Shown here piece after piece: positions 44,807-55,816 of a DNA stretch of 64,000 nt. The position numbers and the translations under genes were made by a program. The DNA is taken from NCBI GenBank assembly GCA_002773795.1, contig PFAD01000016.1:28843-92842 (forward strand), written 5' to 3'. Under the pieces are notes generated by a model. That model made no database searches, was not told where the DNA came from, and saw only the letters and a list, made by a program, of their open reading frames with translations. The number at the start of each line of letters is the position of its first letter. Within the stretch, counting starts at the first letter, position 1. The stretch comes from Chlamydiae bacterium CG10_big_fil_rev_8_21_14_0_10_42_34. Its GTDB lineage: Bacteria > Chlamydiota > Chlamydiia > Chlamydiales > SM23-39.

Positions 44807-46153
44807 ATGAACATTGTCATTTTAGGCGCTGGGAAAACAGGCTCTTATGTCGCATCAACTCTTTCCGATGAAGAGCATAATGTCACACTCATTGACCAAG
44901 ACGTTAAAGCTCTCGAGCGGATCGGGAGAGAAAGCGACGTTGCAACCATTCAAGCAACAGCACCCAACTGGAAGCTTTTTGAAGATCTAGCCGAAAATAA
45001 GCCCGACCTTTTTTTTGCAGCAACAGGAGATGATGAGGCGAATTTAGTCGCATGTTCAATCGCAAAAAACCTCGGATTTTCCAAAACAATTGCCAGAGTT
45101 CAAAAAAGAGAATACCTCAACCACTCAAGACTTGATTTCCGACGCCTTTTCTTTGTTGACTATTTCATCGGACCTGAAATCTTAGCTGCTCAAGATCTGT
45201 GTAAAATGCTTGTCCATTCTGGAGATTTAGCTGTTGAGCACTTTGCTCACGGCGCCATCCAAATGAGGACGATTCAAATCCCAGATCTTTGGAAATTTGG
45301 GGAAACACCGATTTGTAAGTTAGATTTACCTCCAGACTTAATCGCAGGACTCATTCGACGCAAAAATAAAGATGAAGATCAGATCTTAATCCCTCATGGA
45401 AATGACTTTATTTTACCAGGAGATCAGGTGACATTAGTGGGTGAGGCAAAAGTAATGCACCATCTTCACGAAATCTTTCACGCTCCAAAACTTCCGGTCC
45501 GCTCAGTAATCTTAGTTGGGGGCTCTTCCGTTGCTGTCCATTTAGCCCACTTCCTATCCCAACAAAAAATTGATGTAAGGATCATAGAAAAAAAGCTCCC
45601 TCGCTGCGAAATACTGGCAGAACTACTTCCGTTTGCCACAATCATCCACCGAGATGGAAGAGATCCTCAACTATTGCGCTCAGAAAGGATTCAAGATGCA
45701 GACGCTTTAGTAAGTTGCACCCACTTTGATGAAACTAACCTTTTAATCGCCTCACTTGCCAAACAGCTCGGATGCAAAAAAGCGATTGCCCAGATCACAA
45801 ATGGGGGGCTGCTACCGATATTAGAAAAAGTAGGCGTTACCGCAGCGCTTTCTGCACGAGTCAATGTAACAAATCGGATTTTATCAATCTTAGATGAGGG
45901 GACAACTCTATCTGTTGCATCGCTCAGCTCTGATGCTGCAAAAATCATTGAATTGAAAGTTTCAACCTCCTCTAAAGCAATTGGCATTCCACTTACGGAT
46001 CTCGATTTACCAAAGGGATTGCTGATTGCTGTCATTGAAAGCCAAGGTAGGGTCATGGTAGGCAGAGGTTCACGCGTATTATGTCCCGATGATATTGTGA
46101 TTGCAATTTGCAATCCGGTGCAAATTCCCCACCTTCAACAACTATTTCATTAA
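44807..46153 (+). CDS. trkA: Trk potassium uptake regulatory protein TrkA
   Basis: TrkA is the cytoplasmic RCK subunit that gates the TrkH potassium channel with NAD(H) or nucleotides. The 448-residue protein has two RCK halves. The first begins with MNIVILGAGKTGSYVASTLS, a clean dinucleotide-binding motif, with the acid for ribose binding in LIDQD. The second begins SVILVGGSSVAVHLAHFLSQ with a weaker motif. Each has a C-terminal TrkA_C domain. The stop codon overlaps the trkH start (TAATG), so the two subunits are coupled. Confidence 0.95.
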   Translation: MNIVILGAGKTGSYVASTLSDEEHNVTLIDQDVKALERIGRESDVATIQATAPNWKLFEDLAENKPDLFFAATGDDEANLVACSIAKNLGFSKTIARVQKREYLNHSRLDFRRLFFVDYFIGPEILAAQDLCKMLVHSGDLAVEHFAHGAIQMRTIQIPDLWKFGETPICKLDLPPDLIAGLIRRKNKDEDQILIPHGNDFILPGDQVTLVGEAKVMHHLHEIFHAPKLPVRSVILVGGSSVAVHLAHFLSQQKIDVRIIEKKLPRCEILAELLPFATIIHRDGRDPQLLRSERIQDADALVSCTHFDETNLLIASLAKQLGCKKAIAQITNGGLLPILEKVGVTAALSARVNVTNRILSILDEGTTLSVASLSSDAAKIIELKVSTSSKAIGIPLTDLDLPKGLLIAVIESQGRVMVGRGSRVLCPDDIVIAICNPVQIPHLQQLFH

Positions 46154-47748
46154 TGATCTTTGCAAAAATCATCAGTAAGTATCTTTTCTACCTAAGTGCA
46201 CTCCTTTGTGTTCCTCTTGGTCTATCTACATTTTATCAGCTCTTTCCTTCATCTCACCCACAACCCTCATGTACTTTTGCATTCTTCCTCACACTGCTCA
46301 TTAGCTTAACACTCGCATTGGCATTAAGAGTAATTGGGAGAAAAGCGGCGCATCAACTCTACCGAAGGGAAAGTATTTTGATTGTCGTGCTGATTTGGAT
46401 TATCACTTCAATTCTCAGCGCGCTCCCGTTTAGCTTAAGCGGCACGCTAAAACCTCTCGATGCTTACTTTGAGGCAATGTCAGGGCTTACGACAACCGGA
46501 TCCACAATGCTTTGCCCAAAAGCCTTCGACCCAAATACAGGCCTTGAAGTCCCCATTCGCCTGACAAATCCACATGTTCCTGAAAAAACCTATATCTATT
46601 ATGGAACTGTCGACCCCATTCGAGATCCTGACACAGGACTCATCCTCCATTCTGGAATTGAAGCAGTGAGCAAGTCTCTTCTCCTCTGGAGAAGTCTACT
46701 GCAATGGGTAGGTGGTATGGGAATTGTTGTCATCTTCCTCACAGTGCTGCCCGCTTTAGGCGTTGGAGGGAAATTTCTCTATCAATTGGAAAGTACCGGG
46801 CCTGTCAAAGATGAGATCAGCCCTCGCGTTAGAGAGACAGGATCGCGCCTTTGGAAGCTCTATTCTGCACTAACGCTTCTTGAAGTAGCGCTCCTTGTTT
46901 GGACAAATCCTCAGATGAGTTTCTTCGATGCCCTTTGCACATCCCTTTCCACAATATCAACGGGAGGATTTTCTGTTCGCAACGACAGCATTGCAAGCTA
47001 TAATAGCGCTGCAACTGAAGGAATCGTCATCGCTTTTATGATTTTAGGCAGCATTAACTTTTCCCTTTACTTCCACATGTTAAAATTTAAGTTTTTCCGA
47101 ATCTATGTCCCTGATTTTTTCCTCTTTCTCTCTACGGCTGCGTTGGGTTGTTTAGCCGTTTCTTGTTTTTTAATTCCAGAATTTGGAGTTGCAAAGGCTT
47201 TTCGCGAAGGAGCCTTTCAAGCGCTCTCTTTTCAAACAACTACTGGATTTTTCTCCGCTAACTACGATCGTTGGCCCTTTGCGCCTCAAATGTTCATGTT
47301 GATTCTCATGTTTATCGGTGGGATGTCGGGCTCTACCGCAGGTGGTATTAAAACCTCTCGTTTTTACATTGCCTACAAAATCTTGCTTCATCGACTTGAA
47401 CTCATTTTCAGACCCGACAGCATTCGAAAACTCTACATCGGCAAAAATGAGATTGATGATAAAAATGCCCTGACCGTCCTCTCCTTTTTTTGCATCATTG
47501 CACTCTTCACCATCATCGGAACTTTTTCACTTGTTCTAGATGGAGTTGACCCAGAAACTTCCATCGGATTAATCGCTTGCTTTCTCAATAATGTGGGCAT
47601 GGCATTTAGAGCTGCAGGACCTACTGAATCAATGGCATTTCTCTCTCCCTTTTCTAAAATACTTGCCACTTTTTGGATGCTTTTAGGCCGTCTTGAATTT
47701 TTTGTCGTCCTCCTTTTATTTCTCCCTTCATTTTGGAAAAATCGATGA
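46153..47748 (+). CDS. trkH: Trk potassium transporter membrane subunit TrkH
   Basis: A 531-residue membrane protein that imports K+ together with TrkA. The four pore-loop repeats of the superfamily are visible: EAMSGLTTTGSTM, LSTISTGGFSV, FQTTTGFFSANYD and FLNNVGMAF. The glycines of the selectivity filter are present, the last one in the usual divergent form. About ten membrane segments surround them. There is a hydrophilic loop of about 45 residues after the first filter (LTNPHVPEKTYIYYGTVDPI), longer than in the common type. ATG 46153 overlaps the trkA stop. The next gene overlaps its own stop. Confidence 0.95.
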   Translation: MIFAKIISKYLFYLSALLCVPLGLSTFYQLFPSSHPQPSCTFAFFLTLLISLTLALALRVIGRKAAHQLYRRESILIVVLIWIITSILSALPFSLSGTLKPLDAYFEAMSGLTTTGSTMLCPKAFDPNTGLEVPIRLTNPHVPEKTYIYYGTVDPIRDPDTGLILHSGIEAVSKSLLLWRSLLQWVGGMGIVVIFLTVLPALGVGGKFLYQLESTGPVKDEISPRVRETGSRLWKLYSALTLLEVALLVWTNPQMSFFDALCTSLSTISTGGFSVRNDSIASYNSAATEGIVIAFMILGSINFSLYFHMLKFKFFRIYVPDFFLFLSTAALGCLAVSCFLIPEFGVAKAFREGAFQALSFQTTTGFFSANYDRWPFAPQMFMLILMFIGGMSGSTAGGIKTSRFYIAYKILLHRLELIFRPDSIRKLYIGKNEIDDKNALTVLSFFCIIALFTIIGTFSLVLDGVDPETSIGLIACFLNNVGMAFRAAGPTESMAFLSPFSKILATFWMLLGRLEFFVVLLLFLPSFWKNR

Positions 47749-48497
47749 ATTACTATCTCTTCCGCATATTTGATGATATTTCCTTAGAAACGGCCCAAAC
47801 AGACCTTGAGAAAAGAGGACTTAAAGACACATTTGTCATAGAAGACGATGCCTTAGGGGAAATCTTTATAGGGGGCCATAGCAAAAAAGAGATCGAAACA
47901 CCCTTCGCCCAACTTACAGAAAAAAAACCAGCTGTTGTTAATTGGGATGAGCAGTGGTCCCTTTTTGCAGAAAACTTCCATCAGGGGAAAGCACATATTC
48001 AGCTGGGAGAGAAAACACTTCTTCTCACTCCTGGTGCAGGCTTTGGGGATTTATCTCACCCAACCACCTATCTGATGCTTGAAATGATGAAAGACACTGT
48101 TTCAAATGAACATGTTATTGATATCGGAACGGGAAGTGGAATTTTAGCTCTTTCCGCCCTTCTTATGGGAGCAAAGTCGGCAATTGGCATCGATATTGAT
48201 CCCGCATCGATTCAACATGCAAAAGAAAATGCAAAGCTCAATCAACTCAAAGCAACGTTTACAAAAACTCTTCCCAAAAAATTGCCACAAAATAACATCT
48301 TACTCATGAACATGATCTTTCCTGAGCAAATCATATTTGCTCCTGAAAAGTTAAATCAATATGCAAAAACGTGGATTGTTTCAGGGATATTAGCTAAAGA
48401 AAAAGAGGCTTACCTTGCCCAAGCTAAAACTTGGGGTTGGAAGCCTCTTTTAGAGCAAGTGCGCTCAGAATGGGTTGGGTTTATCTTTTCAGTCTGA
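47745..48497 (+). CDS. prmA: Ribosomal protein L11 methyltransferase-like enzyme
   Basis: A 250-residue class I methyltransferase of the PrmA type, which trimethylates ribosomal protein L11. It has LTPGAGFGDLSHPTTYLMLE (the family has PGxAFGTGxHxTT), the SAM site VIDIGTGSGILALSALLMGA, GIDIDPASIQHAKENAKLN and, in place of the usual NPPF-like NI(L/A), LLMNMIFPEQ. It is shorter than E. coli PrmA (293 residues), mainly in the N-terminal L11-binding domain, so a different protein substrate is possible. ATG 47745 overlaps the trkH stop codon (ATGA). Confidence 0.82.
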   Translation: MNYYLFRIFDDISLETAQTDLEKRGLKDTFVIEDDALGEIFIGGHSKKEIETPFAQLTEKKPAVVNWDEQWSLFAENFHQGKAHIQLGEKTLLLTPGAGFGDLSHPTTYLMLEMMKDTVSNEHVIDIGTGSGILALSALLMGAKSAIGIDIDPASIQHAKENAKLNQLKATFTKTLPKKLPQNNILLMNMIFPEQIIFAPEKLNQYAKTWIVSGILAKEKEAYLAQAKTWGWKPLLEQVRSEWVGFIFSV

Positions 48498-48503
48498 TGT
48501 GTT

Positions 48504-50494
<1,991 letters not shown>

Positions 50495-50520
50495 GTTAGC
50501 CTCCATAATTTTTTGAGCTG

Positions 50521-50549
50521 ATCATAAAGGAGACAAGGGATTTAGTCAA
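50521..50549 (-). promoter_or_regulatory. Promoter of groES-groEL
   Basis: On the minus strand TTGACT (50544-50549), a 17-bp spacer and TATGAT (50521-50526) form a near-consensus vegetative promoter 27 bp before the groES ATG. Confidence 0.85.
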
Positions 50550-50553
50550 GATT

Positions 50554-50580
50554 TTAGCAAACAAGCAGCCTTAGTGCTAA
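50554..50580. promoter_or_regulatory. CIRCE operator (HrcA binding site) of groES-groEL
   Basis: TTAGCAAAC, nine spacer bases (AAGCAGCCT) and TAGTGCTAA match the CIRCE consensus TTAGCACTC-N9-GAGTGCTAA at 15 of 18 positions. It lies 4 bp upstream of the -35 box and overlaps the stop codon of the neighbouring NamZ-like gene. HrcA repression of groES-groEL in the absence of heat stress is expected. Confidence 0.88.
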
Positions 50581-51776
50581 TACAAGAGGTATTTTTTTCG
50601 CTTTTCCAGAAAGGATTCCCGCTCTTTCTTGTGCAGCTCGATCAGTTTCCAAGCAGGATATTTTTCATTTAGAAGGATTTCATAAACAGCATCAGTTCCG
50701 TTTGCTTTACAAAACAGATCTTTGCTTCCACCACTTGCGAGCCTTTTTTCGAATTCTTTTGGATACAGGCTTTTTAGCATCCCTAAAAGCAAATATTGAA
50801 CAGAGAGCGGTTTATATATTTTTGCATCTGTGATCTGAATAAGAACCCCTTCACAATCAACCCCTTTATAAAGACCCCAAAATGGGCGAAAATGAAATGG
50901 CTGAAAGTGGACCCCAGGGAGCTTTTGCGAATTGAGTTTTTCAGCAAAATCATTTGCATCAACCCAGGGAGCTCCGACAACTTTAAACGGCATAGTAAAT
51001 CCTATGCCAATATTCAACATATGAAGCTCACCTAAAATCCCTGTTGATGGACAAAACAGCGGTGTATCAGCTTCAGGCACGTTAGGACTCGGGGGAATCC
51101 ACGCAAGCCCCGTATCGCGATAGCTCATAGAGCGGTTCCATCCCTTCATTTTCACAACTTTCAGCTTGCAACCAACCTCATATTCCTCATTAAAAAACTC
51201 GGCAAGCTCCCCAATTGTCATTCCATGACAATAAGGAACATTGATATAACCAATAAATGAGCGCCATTTATCTTCTAGCATCGGACCATCGACAATCAAA
51301 CCATTGATCGGATTTGGGCGATCAAGAACGATCACTTCAATCCCGAGCTTGGACGCCTCTTCCATCATATAGAAAAGAGTTGTCGAATATGTATAAGCAC
51401 GCACACCGGTACATTGTATGTCGTAAATGAGAACATCAATGCCCGTCATCATCTCAGGCTTGGGTCTTCTCGTCTCGCCGTGTAAGCTATAGACAGCAAT
51501 TCCTTTATCCTCGCCGTGTTGAACAGACTCTCCAGCTCTATGCCCCCCTTTCAAACCGTGCTCTGGCGAAAAAATCGCAACTAATTGAACCGTTTCCTGA
51601 AGACGATCAAGGGTCGAGCGCATCAAAGCATCGACGCCTGTATGATTTGTAAGAACGGCAACTTTTTTGCCCTTAAGAGAAGAAAAGTGCTTATCCTCAA
51701 AAAATACATCAACGCCAGAAGTAACGCTTGAAAAAAGGAAACTGCTAAAAATTAAAAAGAAAAAAATCTGAGCCAT
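50577..51776 (-). CDS. NamZ-like exo-beta-N-acetylmuramidase (DUF1343) protein
   Basis: A 399-residue exported protein of the DUF1343 family, whose Bacillus subtilis member NamZ releases N-acetylmuramic acid from peptidoglycan fragments. The N-terminus is hydrophobic (MAQIFFFLIFSSFLFSS). Family landmarks follow: VLTNHTGVD, IFSPEHGLKGGHRAGE, LIYDIQCTGVRAYTYSTTLF, VLDRPNPINGLIVDGP and FKVVGAPWVDA. GTG 51794 is an alternative start. Neither start has a clear ribosome binding site. The 3' end carries half of the groES CIRCE operator. Chlamydiae make little peptidoglycan, so the substrate might be small recycled muropeptides (inference). Confidence 0.85.
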   Translation of the reverse strand: MAQIFFFLIFSSFLFSSVTSGVDVFFEDKHFSSLKGKKVAVLTNHTGVDALMRSTLDRLQETVQLVAIFSPEHGLKGGHRAGESVQHGEDKGIAVYSLHGETRRPKPEMMTGIDVLIYDIQCTGVRAYTYSTTLFYMMEEASKLGIEVIVLDRPNPINGLIVDGPMLEDKWRSFIGYINVPYCHGMTIGELAEFFNEEYEVGCKLKVVKMKGWNRSMSYRDTGLAWIPPSPNVPEADTPLFCPSTGILGELHMLNIGIGFTMPFKVVGAPWVDANDFAEKLNSQKLPGVHFQPFHFRPFWGLYKGVDCEGVLIQITDAKIYKPLSVQYLLLGMLKSLYPKEFEKRLASGGSKDLFCKANGTDAVYEILLNEKYPAWKLIELHKKERESFLEKRKKYLLY

Positions 51777-51842
51777 TGAGAATAAGTATACCACTTACAA
51801 AAACTTTTCCACCAATTCAAATTTATGATATAGCTTATCAAC

Positions 51843-54800
51843 ATGAGCCATTTAGACGAAGCCATTGAAATTCTTGAAAGCGTTAAAGGCAAACCTCAAA
51901 CACTTGCTGAAAGAAAAAAACTTTCCATTGATTTAGCCTCATTAATGTTAGATGAAGCCTCTCAAACAATGACTTCATCGGAAAAGAAAATTCATGAACA
52001 GCTCTCAAGACTCATGCACGATCCCGTTGGCAAAGCATTTACAACGGCTATGACAGATCAGTGTTTTCGGAGCAAATCGCATAAGCGGGTTGCTGACCAA
52101 ATGATTTATCTTTTAAATCAGTTAGGCATTCCTCACTATCTCGATTGGATTAAAAGAAGTCAGCTTTTTGCCTTTAAAATGCTCGGTCCTGGATTTGCTC
52201 AACTGCTCGTTCCTCTTGCGACAAGAGCCTTGAGAAAACAAACAGAGGAGGTCATTTTACCTGGAGAGCCAGATCTCCTCACAAAACACTTAAAAAAAAG
52301 AAAAGACCAAGGGGTTCGACAAAATCTGAATCATCTCGGCGAGGCAATTTTAAGTGAAGCTGAAGCTAAAAAAAGGCTCCACACATATCTAGAAGACTTG
52401 AAAAATCCTGACATCGACTATATGTCGGTCAAAATTTCCACAATTTTCAGCCAAATTAACCTTCTTGCATTTGATGAATCTGTAGATGCGATTTGTGAAA
52501 GATTAAGACTTCTTTATCGCGCTGCAATGAAGTCATCCCCAAACAAATTTGTAAATCTCGACATGGAAGAGTATCGAGATTTAGATTTAACAGTGAGCGC
52601 GTTTTGCAAAGTTTTGGACGAGCCAGAATTCCACACTTATTCTGCAGGAATTGTCCTTCAAGCCTATCTTCCAGACTCCCATTTTTTTCAAAAAAAACTC
52701 ACCGAATGGGCAAAGGAACGAATCAAAATGGGCAATGCTCCTATCAAGATTCGGATTGTTAAGGGAGCAAACCTTGTCATGGAGCAATTTGAAGCATCGG
52801 TTAAAGGCTGGGCTCAATCACCTTACATGACAAAAGTTGAAGTAGATGCCAATTATAAACGGATGGTTGTTTATGGATGCATTCCCGAAAATGCGAGAGC
52901 TGTTCGTTTAGGAATTGCAAGTCACAACCTTTTTGACATTGCGTTTGCAATGCTTTTACGCCTAGAAAACCAAGTAGAGCCTTACACTGGCTTTGAGATG
53001 CTCGAAGGGATGGCAGATCATATACGAAGAGTTGTCCAAAAACTGACAGGCGATATGCTCCTTTATTGTCCTGTTGCGACAAAAGAGGAGTTCCAACACG
53101 CAATTGCCTATTTAATCCGAAGACTTGATGAAAATACTGGGTCGGAAAACTTCCTTCGCCATGTCTTTGGTCTAAAACCAGGAACAGATGCCTGGGACGA
53201 TCAAACAACTCTTTTCAACCAAAGCTGCGATGAGATGGAGCAGGCAAGTCTAACTCCAAGGCGCACACAAAATCGCCTCATCCAACCCGAAATACACGAT
53301 CCAAAAGCACCTTTTGAAAATGAGCCAGACACCGACTTTTCTCTACCGCAAAATAGGCAGTGGGCCGAAGAAATTTCGCGCCACTGGCAAAACGTAGAGA
53401 TCAAACCCATCCCCTTAGTTATTCAAGGCAAAGAGCTCTTTGACAATGAAGATGGTGTGCGCTTAAATCCAAATGATTTTTCAAATGTAAAGCCGCTTTA
53501 CACATACGCTAGAGCCAATAAACAGCACATCGATCAGGCTTTAAATTGTGCAAAAGCGCAAGAACAACAGTGGGCAGCTACATCAGTTGAACATCGCAGC
53601 CAACTTCTCGCATCTGTTGCCCAAAAACTTCGTGCCCGCAGAGGCGAGCTGATCGGCGTCATGATGATCGATGGAGGCAAAGTATTTTCAGAGGCTGATC
53701 CAGAAGTGTCTGAAGCGATCGATTTTGCAGATTATTACAGACGTCAAATGACCAAACTCTCTTCGATGAAAGATATCTCATGGAGTCCAAAAGGGACGGT
53801 TCTTGTTGCATCACCTTGGAATTTCCCATGTGCCATTCCTGCTGGGGGAATCCTCTCTGCACTTGTAACGGGCAATTGCGTGATCTTCAAACCAGCATCC
53901 GACACCGTTTTAGTGGGCTGGCATCTCGTAAACGCCCTTTGGGATGCAGGGATTCCAAAAGAAGTCCTACAGTTCGTACCCTGCTCTGGAGAAGGTGCGG
54001 GAAGCGATTTAATCCGCGATAAACGGATCAATGCCGTAATTCTAACTGGAGGGACATCCACGGCGAAAAAGTTCCTCGAAATGCGTCCATCCTTAGATCT
54101 ATCAGCCGAAACCGGCGGCAAAAACTCGATGATCATTACAGCGCTATCGGATCGGGATCTTGCGATCAAGGATTTAATCCAGTCTGCTTTTGGCAATTGC
54201 GGACAAAAATGTTCTGCAGCATCACTTGCCATTCTTGAGGCAGAAGTTTATGACGATCCTCACTTCCGTAGATCTCTTCGAGAGGCGGCGGCGAGTCTAA
54301 AAGTGGGACCAAGCTGGGATCTTAGCTCGAAAATGGGTCCACTTATTCACAAACCAAGCGGAGCGCTTCTTCGTGGACTTACATCGCTTGAAGAAGGCGA
54401 AGAGTGGCTTCTCGAACCAACCCGCGATGCTGAAAACCCATGCCTTTGGTCACCTGGAATTAAAATTGGCGTACGCGAAAAAAGCTTTACCCACATGACA
54501 GAACTCTTTGGTCCGGTTTTGGGCATCATGCGCGCCGATAGCTTGCGCCATGCAATCGACATTGCAAACGCAGTTCCTTATGGACTCACATCCGGGCTGC
54601 AAAGTCTCGATGATCGAGAGCAAGACTATTGGATAGGTCATATTGAAGCGGGCAACCTCTACATTAACCGCAGCACAACTGGGGCGATCGTCCGTCGCCA
54701 GCCTTTTGGCGGATGTAAAGCCTCGAGCATTGGTGGCGGTTCAAAAGCGGGCGGGCCCAACTATCTTCGCGAGCTCATGCATTCAAAGCAACTTGGCATT

Positions 54801-55412
54801 CCTCAAGAAAAACTCCCTCTGAGTGAACCTGTTAATAATTTGGTCGCTTTGCTCGATCGAATTGAACTTACAGCAGAAGAATTAGGACTTTGGACAGCCT
54901 CTTGCGCAAACTACGCGTATTGGTGGAAACGATTGCGCCAAGATCGAGACCCAACAAAAATTGTGGGCCAAGATAACCTTTTCCGCTACGTCCCTAGAAA
55001 AAACATTACCCTGCGTATTTATGAAGATTCTTCTCCTTTTGATGCACTCCGTGTTTGCGCAGCCACACTCACATGTGGAGCTAAGCTAGAAATCAGCTAT
55101 TCAGCAAAAAAAACCTCTTTCAATTGGGCTGATCTTGAAAATTCTCTAAAAGTGACCGAAGAGACTGAAGAGCAGTTCCTCCTCCGCGTAAAAACAGGAT
55201 CTATCCAAAGAGTTCGTCTCGTCTCTAAAGCCTCTACAGAATTACTTGAAGCCGCAGCTCACACTCCGGTTCACGTCATCACAGAATCCGTTTTAGCAAA
55301 TGGAAGACTTGAACTTCTCCATTATTTAAGAGAAGTATCGATTAGCATCGATTATCACCGCTATGGCAACTTATCTTTGCGCGAAGGTGAACTCAGAAAG
55401 CCTATTTTATAA
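51843..55412 (+). CDS. putA: Bifunctional proline dehydrogenase / P5C dehydrogenase
   Basis: PutA oxidises proline to glutamate in two steps. The 1189-residue protein lacks the N-terminal DNA-binding domain of enteric PutA. The proline dehydrogenase barrel has KIRIVKGANLVMEQFE, GMADHIRRVVQKL and YLIRRLDENTGSENFLRHVF (residues about 295-450). The aldehyde dehydrogenase part has SPWNFPCAIPAGG, ILTGGTSTAKKFL, SAETGGKNSMIITAL (catalytic Glu) and GNCGQKCSAASLAIL (catalytic Cys), with PFGGCKASSIGGG. A further C-terminal domain of about 180 residues follows. A copy of the 17-bp palindrome (53486-53502, VKPLY) falls in the linker between the domains. Chlamydiaceae lack this gene as far as I know. Confidence 0.96.
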   Translation: MSHLDEAIEILESVKGKPQTLAERKKLSIDLASLMLDEASQTMTSSEKKIHEQLSRLMHDPVGKAFTTAMTDQCFRSKSHKRVADQMIYLLNQLGIPHYLDWIKRSQLFAFKMLGPGFAQLLVPLATRALRKQTEEVILPGEPDLLTKHLKKRKDQGVRQNLNHLGEAILSEAEAKKRLHTYLEDLKNPDIDYMSVKISTIFSQINLLAFDESVDAICERLRLLYRAAMKSSPNKFVNLDMEEYRDLDLTVSAFCKVLDEPEFHTYSAGIVLQAYLPDSHFFQKKLTEWAKERIKMGNAPIKIRIVKGANLVMEQFEASVKGWAQSPYMTKVEVDANYKRMVVYGCIPENARAVRLGIASHNLFDIAFAMLLRLENQVEPYTGFEMLEGMADHIRRVVQKLTGDMLLYCPVATKEEFQHAIAYLIRRLDENTGSENFLRHVFGLKPGTDAWDDQTTLFNQSCDEMEQASLTPRRTQNRLIQPEIHDPKAPFENEPDTDFSLPQNRQWAEEISRHWQNVEIKPIPLVIQGKELFDNEDGVRLNPNDFSNVKPLYTYARANKQHIDQALNCAKAQEQQWAATSVEHRSQLLASVAQKLRARRGELIGVMMIDGGKVFSEADPEVSEAIDFADYYRRQMTKLSSMKDISWSPKGTVLVASPWNFPCAIPAGGILSALVTGNCVIFKPASDTVLVGWHLVNALWDAGIPKEVLQFVPCSGEGAGSDLIRDKRINAVILTGGTSTAKKFLEMRPSLDLSAETGGKNSMIITALSDRDLAIKDLIQSAFGNCGQKCSAASLAILEAEVYDDPHFRRSLREAAASLKVGPSWDLSSKMGPLIHKPSGALLRGLTSLEEGEEWLLEPTRDAENPCLWSPGIKIGVREKSFTHMTELFGPVLGIMRADSLRHAIDIANAVPYGLTSGLQSLDDREQDYWIGHIEAGNLYINRSTTGAIVRRQPFGGCKASSIGGGSKAGGPNYLRELMHSKQLGIPQEKLPLSEPVNNLVALLDRIELTAEELGLWTASCANYAYWWKRLRQDRDPTKIVGQDNLFRYVPRKNITLRIYEDSSPFDALRVCAATLTCGAKLEISYSAKKTSFNWADLENSLKVTEETEEQFLLRVKTGSIQRVRLVSKASTELLEAAAHTPVHVITESVLANGRLELLHYLREVSISIDYHRYGNLSLREGELRKPIL
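53486..53502. repeat. Dispersed 17-bp palindrome, copy 6
   Basis: TGTAAAGCCGCTTTACA inside putA, between the proline dehydrogenase and aldehyde dehydrogenase domains. Read in frame as VKPLY. Confidence 0.9.
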
Positions 55413-55745
55413 AGGAGCTTGTGCATCAGTAATTTTCAACTTTCCGGGCAAACCCTTGATTATATCAATAAAACGTTCATCTTCAAAAGACCTATGCAGT
55501 ACGCTTCCTCCTGCCGTCCAAAACATGTATTTTTTCCCGTCTTGCGTACTTTTTAAACTGTAGCACCATCCCAAATATTCATGGTGCCTTTCGGACCTTT
55601 TCAACACTTGAAATGTGTGATCTTTAAAAAACGTTTTCACTTTTTCCACAGTCTCGTTAGCTTGTAGCTCTACAGATAAATGATTATCTTCATAAGAAAT
55701 TTTGATATAAGGTGCGCTACGATTTACGGTACTTTGAACTAACAT
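55407..55745 (-). CDS. Small hypothetical protein, 112 residues
   Basis: I do not recognise this protein. ATG 55745 has GGAGG seven bases upstream, so translation is well supported. The sequence looks well folded: beta-rich (YIKISYEDNHLSVELQANET, YLGWCYSLKSTQDGKKYMFW) with an alpha helix at the end. It has no signal peptide. It may be a small lineage-specific protein. It overlaps putA at the 3' end by 6 bp. The gap upstream to the MFS gene (about 70 bp) is A+T rich. Confidence 0.7.
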   Translation of the reverse strand: MLVQSTVNRSAPYIKISYEDNHLSVELQANETVEKVKTFFKDHTFQVLKRSERHHEYLGWCYSLKSTQDGKKYMFWTAGGSVLHRSFEDERFIDIIKGLPGKLKITDAQAPL

Positions 55746-55816
55746 AAAACCTCCGTTTTTTTTGCAGAAGTTATACTTAAGATTGTGAATATTTTAATAG
55801 AATAAATTTTGAGCTT

